DNA of 64,000 nucleotides from Anaerolineaceae bacterium UBA5404 (GTDB lineage Bacteria; Chloroflexota; Anaerolineae; Anaerolineales; Anaerolineaceae): positions 22,175 to 86,174 of the forward strand of contig DHNY01000012.1 in the NCBI GenBank assembly GCA_002409625.1, in the 5' to 3' direction. The position numbers and the translations under genes were made by a program. The notes under the pieces were generated by a model. The model worked only from the letters and a program-made list of their open reading frames with translations. It searched no databases and had not been told where the DNA came from. This document shows, piece by piece, positions 23,836-32,877 of the stretch. How positions within the stretch are numbered: position 1 is the first letter of the stretch; each line of letters starts with the position of its first letter.

Positions 23836-24669
23836 TTATTTCTGCTTATAGTCGCGCACGAACTGCTTTTGCAAGTAGGTATCTATCGCCCAAGGGATAT
23901 ACTGCCGAACCCAATCAACAGACTCGTCAGCACTTAAGCCCAAAACATCCTGAGCCAAACAAGCCACAAACATACCCGTGCGCCCCAAACCGGCGTGGCA
24001 ATGCACGACAATGTTCTTACCCGCTTCTAAAAGCGCAATCACTTCAGCAATCGTCTCATCCCAGTGGCCCTTTGCTGGCGCGCTAAAATCCTCAGTTGGG
24101 GCGTGGATAACGGCAATGCCTGCCTCTGCGTAACGCTTAAAAAGATCCCCGCCCATGTTTCGCTGGGTTTCATCTTCAGGGCTCAAAACCACGACGACAT
24201 CAATCTCCGCCTCAATAAAATGTGGAAAAACAGCATCCTCGGGGTCAAACATCCTGCTACCAGGCGTAGGTGAGCGATAAAGCTTTCCGGGTAAACCTAA
24301 GGGTAAATGGGTAAAAACCGGCGCGCCAGGGAAAGTCTCTTCGGGAGGTAAAACGCGCTTGCCGTCAGCATCAAAGAGGATCTCAAATGTCCCAAGTACA
24401 GCGGCAACCGGCAAACCGCCATAAATATGCGGAAAAAGCATCTTGCCACCTTCAAGGTTTTCATAAACAACCGGCGCATCCAACTTATCGGTATCAATTT
24501 TCAGGCAAATTAAATCTGGCGTGCTTGGATAAAAGGCGTTGGCAACGCGCTTGAGCTGGTAATGATCGGAACAATGGATAAAACCTTCAGTCGGAAAACC
24601 CTTGGGCAAATAAGTGCCTTGCTTCTGCGCGGCTTCCCATTCTGCTTTGGTGGTGAGGTGATAAATCAT
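23836..24669 (-). CDS. DUF952 domain fused to a dual-specificity phosphatase
   Basis: A 277-residue fusion. Residues 1-105 are a DUF952 domain (MIYHLTTKAEWEAAQ..GFIHCS, LICLKID, GGKMLFPHIYGGLP). Residues 120-277 are a tyrosine/dual-specificity phosphatase with the P-loop HCHAGLGRTG (Cys and Arg present) and a general-acid Asp likely upstream. It is a cytoplasmic enzyme. The two halves are usually separate; a joint role in a phosphate-ester or nucleotide pathway is inference. AGGAG precedes the ATG. Confidence 0.85.
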   Translation of the reverse strand: MIYHLTTKAEWEAAQKQGTYLPKGFPTEGFIHCSDHYQLKRVANAFYPSTPDLICLKIDTDKLDAPVVYENLEGGKMLFPHIYGGLPVAAVLGTFEILFDADGKRVLPPEETFPGAPVFTHLPLGLPGKLYRSPTPGSRMFDPEDAVFPHFIEAEIDVVVVLSPEDETQRNMGGDLFKRYAEAGIAVIHAPTEDFSAPAKGHWDETIAEVIALLEAGKNIVVHCHAGLGRTGMFVACLAQDVLGLSADESVDWVRQYIPWAIDTYLQKQFVRDYKQK

Positions 24670-24890
24670 GCTTGGCTCCTTTCGCTAAACCTTTATTGTT
24701 TTACCATTAATGCAAAATAAATCCAATTCCAGGGTAAGCTCAAGCGCGAAAATATACCCTACACGAGAGGATTCCTTCGCCTTAATTTGACCGGCGCAAG
24801 TGCTTAAGACAATCCTGTTTATTTCCATCTAATCGTGCCTATTAATACTTTTCTTACCCTTTTGTGAACCCCAGTTTCTTGACTTCGGGG

Positions 24891-24896
24891 TATAAT
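24891..24896 (+). promoter_or_regulatory. -10 box of the ferredoxin gene
   Basis: TATAAT lies 26 nt before the TTG start, with AAGGAG in between. A CCCC...GGGG dyad flanks the region just upstream (24869-24890). Confidence 0.5.
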
Positions 24897-24921
24897 AGAG
24901 CTGAAGAGAAAAGGAGTTGGC

Positions 24922-25443
24922 TTGAAAGCAAAAGTTGACCAAAATTTATGTATCGGCTGTGGCATTTGCGAAGGTGATTTGCCTGAAGTTTTCTTGCTTG
25001 GTGATGCTGGTGTAGCTGAAGTCATCATGGATCCCGTTGAAGCGGAATACCATGAACGGCTCAAGCAAGTCGTTCTCGATTGCCCAACCACCGCCATCAG
25101 CATCGATGGTGATGAAGCAGATGATGCTGATGCTGACGCCCTGTCTGAACCCGAAGAGCACTTTGAAACAACAACAGACTGCTGTGGCGATGATGCCTCA
25201 GACGCTGTTGATGAAGAACCAAACCATACAAACACCGAAAGGAAAGAGAAAATGAAAGTTAAAGTCGTCGAAGATCTGTGCATCGGCTGTGGTATCTGCG
25301 AAGGTATCGCTCCTGAGGTTTTCAGCCTCGAAACCGAACCCTACGCTGTTGTTCTTTTGGACCCCGTGCCCGAAGAATTCCATGCAGCTACCAGAGAAGC
25401 CGCCGAAGCTTGCCCAGAAGCAGCTATCGTTATCGAAGAGTAA
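24922..25443 (+). CDS. Two-domain ferredoxin (tandem 4Fe-4S modules)
   Basis: A 173-residue electron carrier made of two homologous single-cluster ferredoxins. Each has C-IGC-GIC-EG and a later CP (residues about 10-52 and 121-162), giving four ligands per unit. An acidic linker (about 65-110) carries an extra Cys-Cys pair. The start is a TTG 6 nt after AAGGAG. The second module begins at an in-frame ATG (25252) with GGAAAGAG before it, so it may also be made alone. The arrangement looks like a fusion of two tandem genes. Confidence 0.85.
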   Translation: MKAKVDQNLCIGCGICEGDLPEVFLLGDAGVAEVIMDPVEAEYHERLKQVVLDCPTTAISIDGDEADDADADALSEPEEHFETTTDCCGDDASDAVDEEPNHTNTERKEKMKVKVVEDLCIGCGICEGIAPEVFSLETEPYAVVLLDPVPEEFHAATREAAEACPEAAIVIEE

Positions 25444-25543
25444 ACCCTGTAAATTTCAAGGCACACCGTCATTTGAACAGGCGGTGTGCCTTTGCGTTTC
25501 TTTACCTTATAAACACATTTGGAATCCCACTTTGCTTTTCAGC

Positions 25544-25597
25544 TACAATACATCCATGAACCACCTTCGAGAACCCAATGGAACCCGAAAGCTTTAA
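25544..25597 (+). promoter_or_regulatory. Leaderless 13-codon ORF ahead of the VTT gene
   Basis: TACAAT (25544-25549), 6 nt, then ATG at 25556 opening MNHLREPNGTRKL and stopping at 25595-25597. The VTT gene starts inside it at 25578 in another frame and lacks a good ribosome binding site, so coupling by the short ORF is possible. Confidence 0.35.
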
Positions 25598-26324
25598 GCC
25601 CAAACCGCCACTGCTAGCTGAATATCCTGTGGCGCGTGGTCAATATCTGGCTGATTCACAAGTAATGAGCCCGGATGAATCCTTCCGCTCTACACCAACA
25701 ACCGACCCGCTTAACAGTAGCCAAGCTTCACAGGCTTTAAAAACCACAAAGGATCTCCTGTCCCAAAAGCCGGTTCCTCAAAGTAGCAAAACCTTTAGCA
25801 TTATCATGCTCGCCCTCATCACCGTTGTTGGGGTTGCCCTGCTCATTTGGTTCGACATGGACGATATTACCGCCTTCATCGAAGCCAACCCCACCTGGGT
25901 GGTAGGGATTAGCCTTTTTGTTTTTGCCATATTGGGCTTCACCATTATCCCTTCAACGCCGATTTCCATCGTATTAGCCGTAGTCATGGGGCCCTGGCAA
26001 GCTATTTTGTGGGGCATGGTTGGCATGACCTTAGCCTCACTGATTGAGTATTTTGTGGCACGTCAGTTTTGTGATGTCTTTGACCTTGAAAATTGGCGCC
26101 AGAAACTCCCCAAGTTTTGGCGCGAATTACCTCTCGATTCCGTGGTAACCCTCATCTTTGGGCGCTTTTTACCCGGCCCAAAGGTCATCGCCCTTGGTGC
26201 TGCCACCTTGCGCGTGCCCATGTTCAAATATATTTGGACTTCTCTCGTTTCCAACTTGTTGGGCAATGTCATTGTTGTGCTCGCTTTTAGTGGCATCCTC
26301 AAACTTCCCTGGGGTAGCGCTTAA
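25578..26324 (+). CDS. TVP38/TMEM64 (VTT domain) membrane protein
   Basis: A 248-residue inner-membrane protein. After an 80-residue hydrophilic N-terminus come about five helices of the VTT/DedA-like domain: GFTIIPSTPISIVLAVVMGP with the conserved re-entrant Pro residues, GMTLASLIEYFVAR, and FGRFLPGPKVIALGAATLRVP with the family Arg/Pro. Such proteins are lipid scramblases or transporters in several organisms. The long soluble N-terminus is unusual. The start is uncertain (see 25544-25597). Confidence 0.82.
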   Translation: MEPESFKPKPPLLAEYPVARGQYLADSQVMSPDESFRSTPTTDPLNSSQASQALKTTKDLLSQKPVPQSSKTFSIIMLALITVVGVALLIWFDMDDITAFIEANPTWVVGISLFVFAILGFTIIPSTPISIVLAVVMGPWQAILWGMVGMTLASLIEYFVARQFCDVFDLENWRQKLPKFWRELPLDSVVTLIFGRFLPGPKVIALGAATLRVPMFKYIWTSLVSNLLGNVIVVLAFSGILKLPWGSA

Positions 26325-26335
26325 TCATCACCGTT

Positions 26336-26764
26336 TTAATCAAAAACCGAAGCCACATCAGGAAAAATCAGTCCCATCGCCGTTACCACAGACATTAAAG
26401 CGTACAAAGTTTCAGCGCGAAATGTAACCTGCATGTTTTTAAGGCGGGCGCGCACAGTTCGGGTGCTGATGTGCAAATACCAGGCAATTTGATCAGTCGT
26501 TAGTCCGGAGCTCATCGCCTGCAAAATCTGAAAATCGCGCGCGTCAAGCTTAAAATCCTTAAAAACCTCAGGGGTCTGCGGGTTGGTAAGCAAAACGGCT
26601 TTGCCCACCTGTCGCGCCTGCCAGGCTTGGCTGGGATAAGCCTCATAGCCCAGATAAGCTTCCCAAAGTCCTTGGTTCACCCGCCCAACAATCGCGTCCG
26701 CGCGTTCATCTATTTCCAGAATACGCAAGGGCTCTTTATCACTAAAAACAAAAACCTGGGTCAC
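26336..26764 (-). CDS. LuxR-type helix-turn-helix regulator
   Basis: A 142-residue regulator. Residues 76-140 form a LuxR/GerE helix-turn-helix (LDARDFQILQAMSSGLTTDQI.WYLHISTRTVRARLKN). The N-terminal 75 residues are not a recognisable receiver domain. The start is a GTG 8 nt after GAGAG. An imperfect dyad (AGAATATCTGTTCT, 26789-26802) lies 25 bp upstream and may be its operator. It is convergent with the VTT gene. Confidence 0.78.
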   Translation of the reverse strand: MTQVFVFSDKEPLRILEIDERADAIVGRVNQGLWEAYLGYEAYPSQAWQARQVGKAVLLTNPQTPEVFKDFKLDARDFQILQAMSSGLTTDQIAWYLHISTRTVRARLKNMQVTFRAETLYALMSVVTAMGLIFPDVASVFD

Positions 26765-26884
26765 TTTTGCTCTCTCTCGTTTTGAATTAGAATATCTGTT
26801 CTATATTATCGCCAAGAAAGATGCAAAAGTCAAGGCAATGCCTGAATTTAAACGGAATATGATGAAAGCCTAAAAAGCTATGAT

Positions 26885-28114
26885 TTATTCCACGAAAATT
26901 GTTTCGATTTCTTTCTTGCGGTTATAACGATCAAGACCCCAAAACGACAATACAGCCAAAACACCAACCGCTGAAGCAAAAAACCAAGGCGCCTCAATAC
27001 TGATGGTATCGCTCAGATAACCACCGACTAAGGGTCCCACCGACATTGCCAGTGGCCAGGTAAGCGCAAACATGCCAAGGTAGCGACCGCGTTTTTCGAT
27101 GGGTGCCAGGTTAGCAACATAAGCCGATGCAGTTGGAGACACAATCAGCTCGCCGATAGTCAAAACCACCATACCCAACCAAAAACCCCAAAATCCGCGG
27201 GAAAAGGCAATGATTAACATCGATATCGGATAAAAAGCAGCACCCCAGGGCATCACTTGTGTGTCGCGCCAGCGTTGGCTAAAGCGAGTTATGGCAACTT
27301 GCAAGAAAATAACCATCAAGGCATTGGTTGTTGGAATATATCTGTAAATATCTTCACTAAAGCCGTAATTGGTCTTCATGTGCACCGCCAAGACCACCCA
27401 AATCATGGTGGCACAAATTTCCATAATGGTAAAAGAGATAATCATCCAGCTAAAGCGTCGGTTCTGAAGCGCCTCTTTGTAAATCACCAATTGCTGTTTG
27501 AGGGTTTCATGCGCCTGACCCTTCTGGAGGGTTTCTTTCAAAAAGACGATCACAATAATGCCGTAAACCAAAAGTGCAAGCGCTGCGCCAATAAAACCAA
27601 TACTGTACGATTTTGCCAACACAAAGCCGCCCAAAAGCGGACCAAGAGCCACACCAATATTGCGCCCCATACGGACGATGCCATAGGCATCTTTGCGGTG
27701 TTCCGGTGCCACCATATCTGCCACGGTTACATCCGTTCCAACCCGGTAAAGTGGGCTAAAAAGACCCGCGAAAATTAAAAGAACCACAAAATGCCAATAT
27801 GAGGTGGCAAAGTTGTATCCGGCATAAACTAGTGCGGCGCCTATCAAGCCAACCGCCATAATCACTTTGCGCCCAAAGCGGTCAACCAATGCGCCTGCCA
27901 AAATGGAAGAAACCAAAGCCGCAATCGAGTTGAAGCTCATCAAACCCATGATTGCCGCCATGGGCATGCTCAATTTGCTGCTGGCGTAAATCGTGAGGAA
28001 TGGCCAAATCATGGTCGTACCCGTTGAGGATATGACCAAGCCAACAAACATCAGCCAGAATTGTGGCGAAAAGCTGGGTTTTGTCTTTCCAATGTGTTCA
28101 CTTTGCAAAGTCAT
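26885..28114 (-). CDS. MFS transporter
   Basis: A 409-residue, 12-helix major facilitator protein. The loop 2-3 motif A is visible as GALVDRFGRKVIM, and a second copy in the C-terminal half is GRYLGMFALTWP. The closest impression is of drug/proton antiporters of the YfcJ/MdtH kind. Substrate unknown. GAGAGCC precedes the ATG. It stands alone between the LuxR gene and a lipoprotein gene on the same strand. Confidence 0.85.
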   Translation of the reverse strand: MTLQSEHIGKTKPSFSPQFWLMFVGLVISSTGTTMIWPFLTIYASSKLSMPMAAIMGLMSFNSIAALVSSILAGALVDRFGRKVIMAVGLIGAALVYAGYNFATSYWHFVVLLIFAGLFSPLYRVGTDVTVADMVAPEHRKDAYGIVRMGRNIGVALGPLLGGFVLAKSYSIGFIGAALALLVYGIIVIVFLKETLQKGQAHETLKQQLVIYKEALQNRRFSWMIISFTIMEICATMIWVVLAVHMKTNYGFSEDIYRYIPTTNALMVIFLQVAITRFSQRWRDTQVMPWGAAFYPISMLIIAFSRGFWGFWLGMVVLTIGELIVSPTASAYVANLAPIEKRGRYLGMFALTWPLAMSVGPLVGGYLSDTISIEAPWFFASAVGVLAVLSFWGLDRYNRKKEIETIFVE

Positions 28115-28160
28115 ACAAAAGGGCTCTCGTCTGGATGCTGGTGCTTGCTATCTCAAGCAC

Positions 28161-28724
28161 CTAATCCATCGTCTTTTTGATCTTAAAACTTGAGACGATT
28201 TTATCGAATGTTCGAACCGTGGCGTTCCACTCTTCCCGGTTTGCCATTGCTACAAAAGCGAGGGTATGGTCGGGATGGCTGGCGATGACAACACGCCCTA
28301 CCTGGTAACTTTCACCATCTGGTTTGGCGAAATCAAGTGCCATTGCCGGCTTTTTGTCAATTTTGAGCTCATTTTTGTTATAGATCTCATAACTTTCATC
28401 AATAAGCGCCGACATCCACTGTTCAATTCTTTCACTGCTGAGTTCTAAATGATTTTGAAGCTCGTCTTCTGCGGTTTTAGAAAAATAAAGGTAAATGCGA
28501 AAGGATTCTTCTGAGCCATCATAGGTTTCTGGCGCAATTAAGAACTGGGCTTCATCCTCACCAGGAACATGGCTAATCTGCCATCCTTCAGGCAAAGAAA
28601 TGTTAAAAGTGAGGGTCTCATCCTGCCATGGTTTTAAGGGCAAAGCTCTGGCTTGGAAAACACAAGCCCCACAAACAAGCAGGGCTAATAACGCGAATAA
28701 GGCTAAACGAAATCGCATTGGCAT
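28161..28724 (-). CDS. Secreted lipoprotein of unknown function
   Basis: A 187-residue exported protein. The signal peptide MPMRFRLALFALLALLVCGAC ends in a lipobox-like VCGAC. The mature part (FNISLPEGWQISHVPGEDEAQFLI...) resembles PsbP/DUF-type lipoproteins with a single alpha/beta domain. The ATG at 28724 is chosen because it opens the signal peptide and has TACAAT ending 6 nt upstream, so the message is probably leaderless. It is divergent from the metalloprotease gene at 28763 with overlapping promoters. Confidence 0.7.
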   Translation of the reverse strand: MPMRFRLALFALLALLVCGACVFQARALPLKPWQDETLTFNISLPEGWQISHVPGEDEAQFLIAPETYDGSEESFRIYLYFSKTAEDELQNHLELSSERIEQWMSALIDESYEIYNKNELKIDKKPAMALDFAKPDGESYQVGRVVIASHPDHTLAFVAMANREEWNATVRTFDKIVSSFKIKKTMD

Positions 28725-28765
28725 ACATGCATTGTACCCGAAAACACGATTATAATGACGCCATG
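28722..28765. promoter_or_regulatory. Face-to-face leaderless promoters
   Basis: Minus-strand TACAAT (28731-28736) is 6 nt from the ATG at 28724, and plus-strand TATAAT (28751-28756) is 6 nt from the ATG at 28763. Only 38 bp separate the two start codons, so the two polymerase footprints must overlap. Confidence 0.6.
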
Positions 28766-29464
28766 CTAAACAATGAGGCTGCAAAAACTACACCCTTTGA
28801 GATCAAGGTCATTTACAGCAAACGCAAGACCATCGAGTTGCGCTTTTTGGACGCCGACCTCTTGCAGATTAAAGCCCCAAACCGTACCAGCAAGCAAAAA
28901 CTGGCAGATGTTTTGCTCCAAAAAGCCGACTGGATTGCTAAAACCAGGCGCACTTTGGCCGAACGTTGGCAAACGCCTCAGATGAAGCAGGGTGAACAGA
29001 TCCTCTTGCTTGGCAGTTGGCATAGCCTCAAGATCCTTAGCACGCCCAACGCAAAACCCCAAATCAGCGAGACTGGCGTCATCACCATTGGTAAATCCCT
29101 CGCTGAGGCTGGCGCCAGCGCTTTGGTGCCCCTATATCGCCAGCTTACCCGACAATGGACAGAGCATTACGCTCAACTTTATGCCCAGCGGTGGCAGCTC
29201 GCGCACCAAGGCATCCGCATCACCAGCGCCAGCACCCGTTGGGGCTCCTGTGGACCTAAGAACACCCTGAATTTTTCCTGGCGTTTGGCTATGGCGCCGT
29301 TAATTTCAATCGAGTACCTGGTGGTTCACGAGCTTGCGCACATCAAACATCGCGACCACAGCAAAGCTTTTTGGCAGTTTCTCAAACAAATGATGCCACA
29401 TTTTGAAGAGGGTCAATCCTGGTTGAAGCAAAATGGCAATAAATTACCCAAAATCAAGCCTTAG
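28763..29464 (+). CDS. YgjP-type zinc metallopeptidase (M48-like, DUF45)
   Basis: A 233-residue cytoplasmic protein of the YgjP/UTP-pyrophosphatase-associated family. The zinc motif is HELAHIKHRDHSKAFW near residues 190-205, preceded by the signature STRWGSCGPKNTLNFSWRL. An N-terminal beta region (KRKTIELRFLD.DLLQIKAP) matches the family. The ATG at 28763 is supported by a -10 box 6 nt upstream; the frame could be extended to 28628 but that would cross the opposing gene. Confidence 0.88.
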   Translation: MLNNEAAKTTPFEIKVIYSKRKTIELRFLDADLLQIKAPNRTSKQKLADVLLQKADWIAKTRRTLAERWQTPQMKQGEQILLLGSWHSLKILSTPNAKPQISETGVITIGKSLAEAGASALVPLYRQLTRQWTEHYAQLYAQRWQLAHQGIRITSASTRWGSCGPKNTLNFSWRLAMAPLISIEYLVVHELAHIKHRDHSKAFWQFLKQMMPHFEEGQSWLKQNGNKLPKIKP

Positions 29465-29555
29465 TCGGCTAAATGAAAAGGCTTGAGATGGGCATCATAC
29501 GATATTAGCGTTACAATTGGGGTAACTAGGACTATTAGACTTTGGAGGTTTTTAA

Positions 29556-31370
29556 ATGAACCCAATACTTTTAATCATCTTAATCATCCTCGGGCTTATT
29601 CTGGCAATTATCGCCGCAATAGCGATTATCCGTGCCACGCAATTCCCAATCAACCTTGGCGAGCCTGCGGATATTTACCTGCCAGAAATTGATGGCGAAC
29701 AGGTTGCCAAGCATATTGGTTTGGCACTTCAACTTAAAACAATAAGCCACCAGGACCCCGCAAAAACGGATCCTCATCCTTTTGTCGGTTTACGCAACCT
29801 GCTACACACGCTTTATCCGGCTGTTTTTGACCGCCTGGAAGAGGAACTCATCAACGAGCACGCCATTTTGCTCACCTGGCAAGGCGCTGACCCCACACTC
29901 GAGCCTATTGCGTTCACCTCGCATCAAGACGTTGTGCCGGCTGATGAGGGTCCCGACTCAACCTGGACCTACCCACCTTTTAGTGGCACGTTGGCTGATG
30001 GCTACGTTTGGGGACGTGGCGCGCTGGACACCAAGCTGACCATCATTGGCATCCTCGAAGCCGTCAACAACCTCTTGCGTGAGGGTTTTGAACCTCAACG
30101 CACCATTTACCTTGCCTTTGGTCATGACGAAGAAGTTTCGGGCATCTATGGCGCCAAAGCCATTGCTGAGCATCTTGAGTCGCGTGGCATTAAGCTGGCG
30201 TTTCTCTTGGATGAAGGTGGCGTGGTTAGCTCCGGCATCCTGCCACAGGTTGAAGCACCGGTTGGCTTGATTGGTGTCGCTGAAAAAGGACATGTTTCGC
30301 TCAAACTTCGCGCAGAAGTTAAAGGCGGGCACAGTGCCTACCCACCGGAAAACACTGCCATCGGCGCGCTCAGCCTGGCAATTGCCACCTTGGAATCGAA
30401 TCCCTTCCCACAAACCTTGGATATGCTCGAGTTTATGATGAGTTTTGTGGGTGATGAATTACCCTTTGGCCAACGACTGGCATTAGCCAATCCCTGGCTT
30501 TTTGGCAACGCCGTTCGGAAAAAAGCCGCCGCCGACAAACACCTCAACGCGATTACCCGAACCACCCTCTCGCCAACGATTATCAAAGCCGGAGATGCTG
30601 AAAACGTGTTGCCCTCAGTCGCCGAAGCGATTGTTAACATTCGCATCATGCCCGGGGAAACACTGGCAAGCACTTATGAATACGTGCGCGATTTGGTGGC
30701 AGATGATGTTATTTCTGTCCTGCCCGCGCATGGCGATCAACTCATGGGTGAGCATGGCTGGGACCCGGTGGATATTTCTGACATCGACTCACCGCACTTC
30801 CACATGCTTTGCCAGCTCATTCGGTCTTCGTTCCCAGGCGCGCAAGCTGCACCCGTGCTTATGCCCGGCGCAACCGACGCGCGACATTACCACAAGATTT
30901 GCAAGCGTAGCTTCCGCTTTACGCCCGTTATGATTAGCCCAGAAGAGTCCAACCGCACCCACGGTGTGGACGAGCGCCTCTCCTTTGAGAACGCCGGCAA
31001 GATGGTTGCTTTCTTCCAGGTGTTAATCGAAAACATGAGTGCTTTGAGTGCTCAAGCCGATCTGGGCGGCTATGATGAAGACGAAGTTGAAACTTTGGAA
31101 GAAGATTTCAACCAAAAAGCCATTCGTGAGATGAACGAAGCTTTGCCCACCCGACCGCTTCGCCAAAGACCACCTGCGGCAGCCGTTTTTGAACCGGCAG
31201 ACCCATTGCCCATGCCTGAAACATCGGTTCAACATGAAATCAGCCTGGAATCGGCTGAGCCAGATCAACCTGCTGAAAAGAAAGCCGATTTCGTGTTTGA
31301 TGATGATTTCATAGATGACTTTGACGATGACGCCCCGCTCAAAACCAAACCTTTAAAGAAAGATGAATAA
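29556..31370 (+). CDS. Membrane-anchored M20 family peptidase
   Basis: A 604-residue zinc peptidase of the carboxypeptidase S/PM20D1 branch. An N-terminal membrane anchor (5-27) precedes the catalytic domain with SHQDVVPAD (metal His-Asp), WGRGALDTK (bridging Asp), HDEEVSG (catalytic Glu-Glu) and a dimerisation domain with GGHSAYPP. Residues after about 510 are an acidic, low-complexity tail not found in most relatives. GGAGG lies 7 nt before the ATG. The stop overlaps the next gene by one base. Confidence 0.92.
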   Translation: MNPILLIILIILGLILAIIAAIAIIRATQFPINLGEPADIYLPEIDGEQVAKHIGLALQLKTISHQDPAKTDPHPFVGLRNLLHTLYPAVFDRLEEELINEHAILLTWQGADPTLEPIAFTSHQDVVPADEGPDSTWTYPPFSGTLADGYVWGRGALDTKLTIIGILEAVNNLLREGFEPQRTIYLAFGHDEEVSGIYGAKAIAEHLESRGIKLAFLLDEGGVVSSGILPQVEAPVGLIGVAEKGHVSLKLRAEVKGGHSAYPPENTAIGALSLAIATLESNPFPQTLDMLEFMMSFVGDELPFGQRLALANPWLFGNAVRKKAAADKHLNAITRTTLSPTIIKAGDAENVLPSVAEAIVNIRIMPGETLASTYEYVRDLVADDVISVLPAHGDQLMGEHGWDPVDISDIDSPHFHMLCQLIRSSFPGAQAAPVLMPGATDARHYHKICKRSFRFTPVMISPEESNRTHGVDERLSFENAGKMVAFFQVLIENMSALSAQADLGGYDEDEVETLEEDFNQKAIREMNEALPTRPLRQRPPAAAVFEPADPLPMPETSVQHEISLESAEPDQPAEKKADFVFDDDFIDDFDDDAPLKTKPLKKDE

Positions 31371-32848
31371 TGCAATTACCCGGAAAGAATACTAAACCCT
31401 ATCTCGCCATCATCCTCGTGTTGGCGATCATCTTTTTTGCCATTTGGACGCTTTTAGGAATCATTTTGATTCGCGGTATCAAGGCAATACCAACAAGCTC
31501 TCAAGCAACCGCTGAGCTTGTTCTTGAAACACAGCCCACCAAACCGCTGCCCAATAAAACGCCACAACCCAAACCTACCGAAGAAGTCGATGACCCGGTT
31601 GAAACACAAGAGCCCGATCCTGAACCTGAACCCGAGCCTGAACCTGGCTCAGTTGCCACACTTGACCCACAAACAGAAGAAATGATGGACCGCATCGAAC
31701 AACAGGTTAGCGAAGTGCGTTCTTTAACCATGGATAAGCGCATCCCACGCAAAGTGCTTACCTCCGAAGAACTTCGCGTCTATGTGGAAGAAGAAATGCT
31801 TGAAGAGTTTGATGACGAAGGCTCGCTTGAAGATATGCGCAAGTACGCGCTTTTGGGTTTCTTTGAACGCGGTTTTGAATTGCGCCCTCTGCTTGAGGAC
31901 CTCTACTCAGAGCAAATTGCTGGCTTTTACAAAATAGAAGAAGGTGAAATGTACGTCATCGCGGATGAAAAACTAACCATCAACGAACGTCTCACCTACG
32001 CCCATGAATATGTTCATGCTTTGCAATATGCCAACTATGACTTTGAAAATGAGCTAAATTACAACGATGATGCCTGTGAGGATGATTCTGAGCGATGCGC
32101 GGCAATCCTGGCACTTATTGAAGGTGATGCCAGTTTTAGCCAGTTTAGATGGTTCGAAACCTTCTCCTCAGTCAATGACATTGTTGAGCTGCTGGCGAGC
32201 ATGGAAGACTACGAAAGCCCTGTTTTAGACACCGCGCCACCTTATCTTTCTGCCTCACTCATGTTCCCTTACGATCAAGGCACAACCTTTGTGAAACAAC
32301 TTTACAGCCTCGGTGGCTATGACGCCATCGACGAAGCCTTTAGGACTAAACCACCCTTAAGCACTGAGCAAATCATGTTCCCTGAACGCTACCCGGATGA
32401 CCAGCCCCTCAAGCCCGAAATGCCTGCTGATCCAGCGCTGCTCCTCGGAGATGACTGGGAATTAAGCGATTCGGGTACTGTTGGCGCCTGGGATATGTTT
32501 ATGATGCTTACCAAAGGACTTGAAAGCGCCGCTCAACTGGATGATGCCACAGCACTCGATGCCGTTGAAGGCTGGGGTGGTGACACCTACCATTTTTATC
32601 AAAACAAATCGCAGGATGAGTTTCTTTTTGTGATGTACGCCTTATGGGACACCGAAAAAGACAGTCAGGAAGCCTTAACCGCTTTCAATGACCAGCTTGT
32701 CAGGCGCTTTGGTCAGCACCAGAATGGCTTACATGACAGCCACGGCTATTATGCCAGACTGTTACAACAAGGCGACAATGGTTTTGTGCTGATTATTTCA
32801 GAAGGGCTCGAGAGCTTAAATACAATCTACGAAGGCTTTAAGAAATAA
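31370..32848 (+). CDS. Membrane-anchored HExxH-like metalloprotease
   Basis: A 492-residue protein: membrane helix (12-36), a Pro/Glu/Thr stalk with an EPDPEPEPEPEP run (about 55-95), then a globular domain with AHEYVHALQ (zinc-binding HExxH, about residue 212) and a downstream Glu in ALIEGDASF as a likely third ligand. The overall layout resembles gluzincin-type proteins of unknown substrate. The start codon overlaps the M20 stop (TAATG), so the two cell-surface peptidases are co-translated. Confidence 0.78.
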   Translation: MQLPGKNTKPYLAIILVLAIIFFAIWTLLGIILIRGIKAIPTSSQATAELVLETQPTKPLPNKTPQPKPTEEVDDPVETQEPDPEPEPEPEPGSVATLDPQTEEMMDRIEQQVSEVRSLTMDKRIPRKVLTSEELRVYVEEEMLEEFDDEGSLEDMRKYALLGFFERGFELRPLLEDLYSEQIAGFYKIEEGEMYVIADEKLTINERLTYAHEYVHALQYANYDFENELNYNDDACEDDSERCAAILALIEGDASFSQFRWFETFSSVNDIVELLASMEDYESPVLDTAPPYLSASLMFPYDQGTTFVKQLYSLGGYDAIDEAFRTKPPLSTEQIMFPERYPDDQPLKPEMPADPALLLGDDWELSDSGTVGAWDMFMMLTKGLESAAQLDDATALDAVEGWGGDTYHFYQNKSQDEFLFVMYALWDTEKDSQEALTAFNDQLVRRFGQHQNGLHDSHGYYARLLQQGDNGFVLIISEGLESLNTIYEGFKK

Positions 32849-32877
32849 CCAGAAAAAACAGGTCGAAAAGAGCCTTT

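Noticed and set aside
26789..26802. A LexA box upstream of the LuxR-type gene
   Set aside because: AGAATATCTGTTCT is an imperfect dyad and no SOS gene is adjacent; a local operator is as likely.
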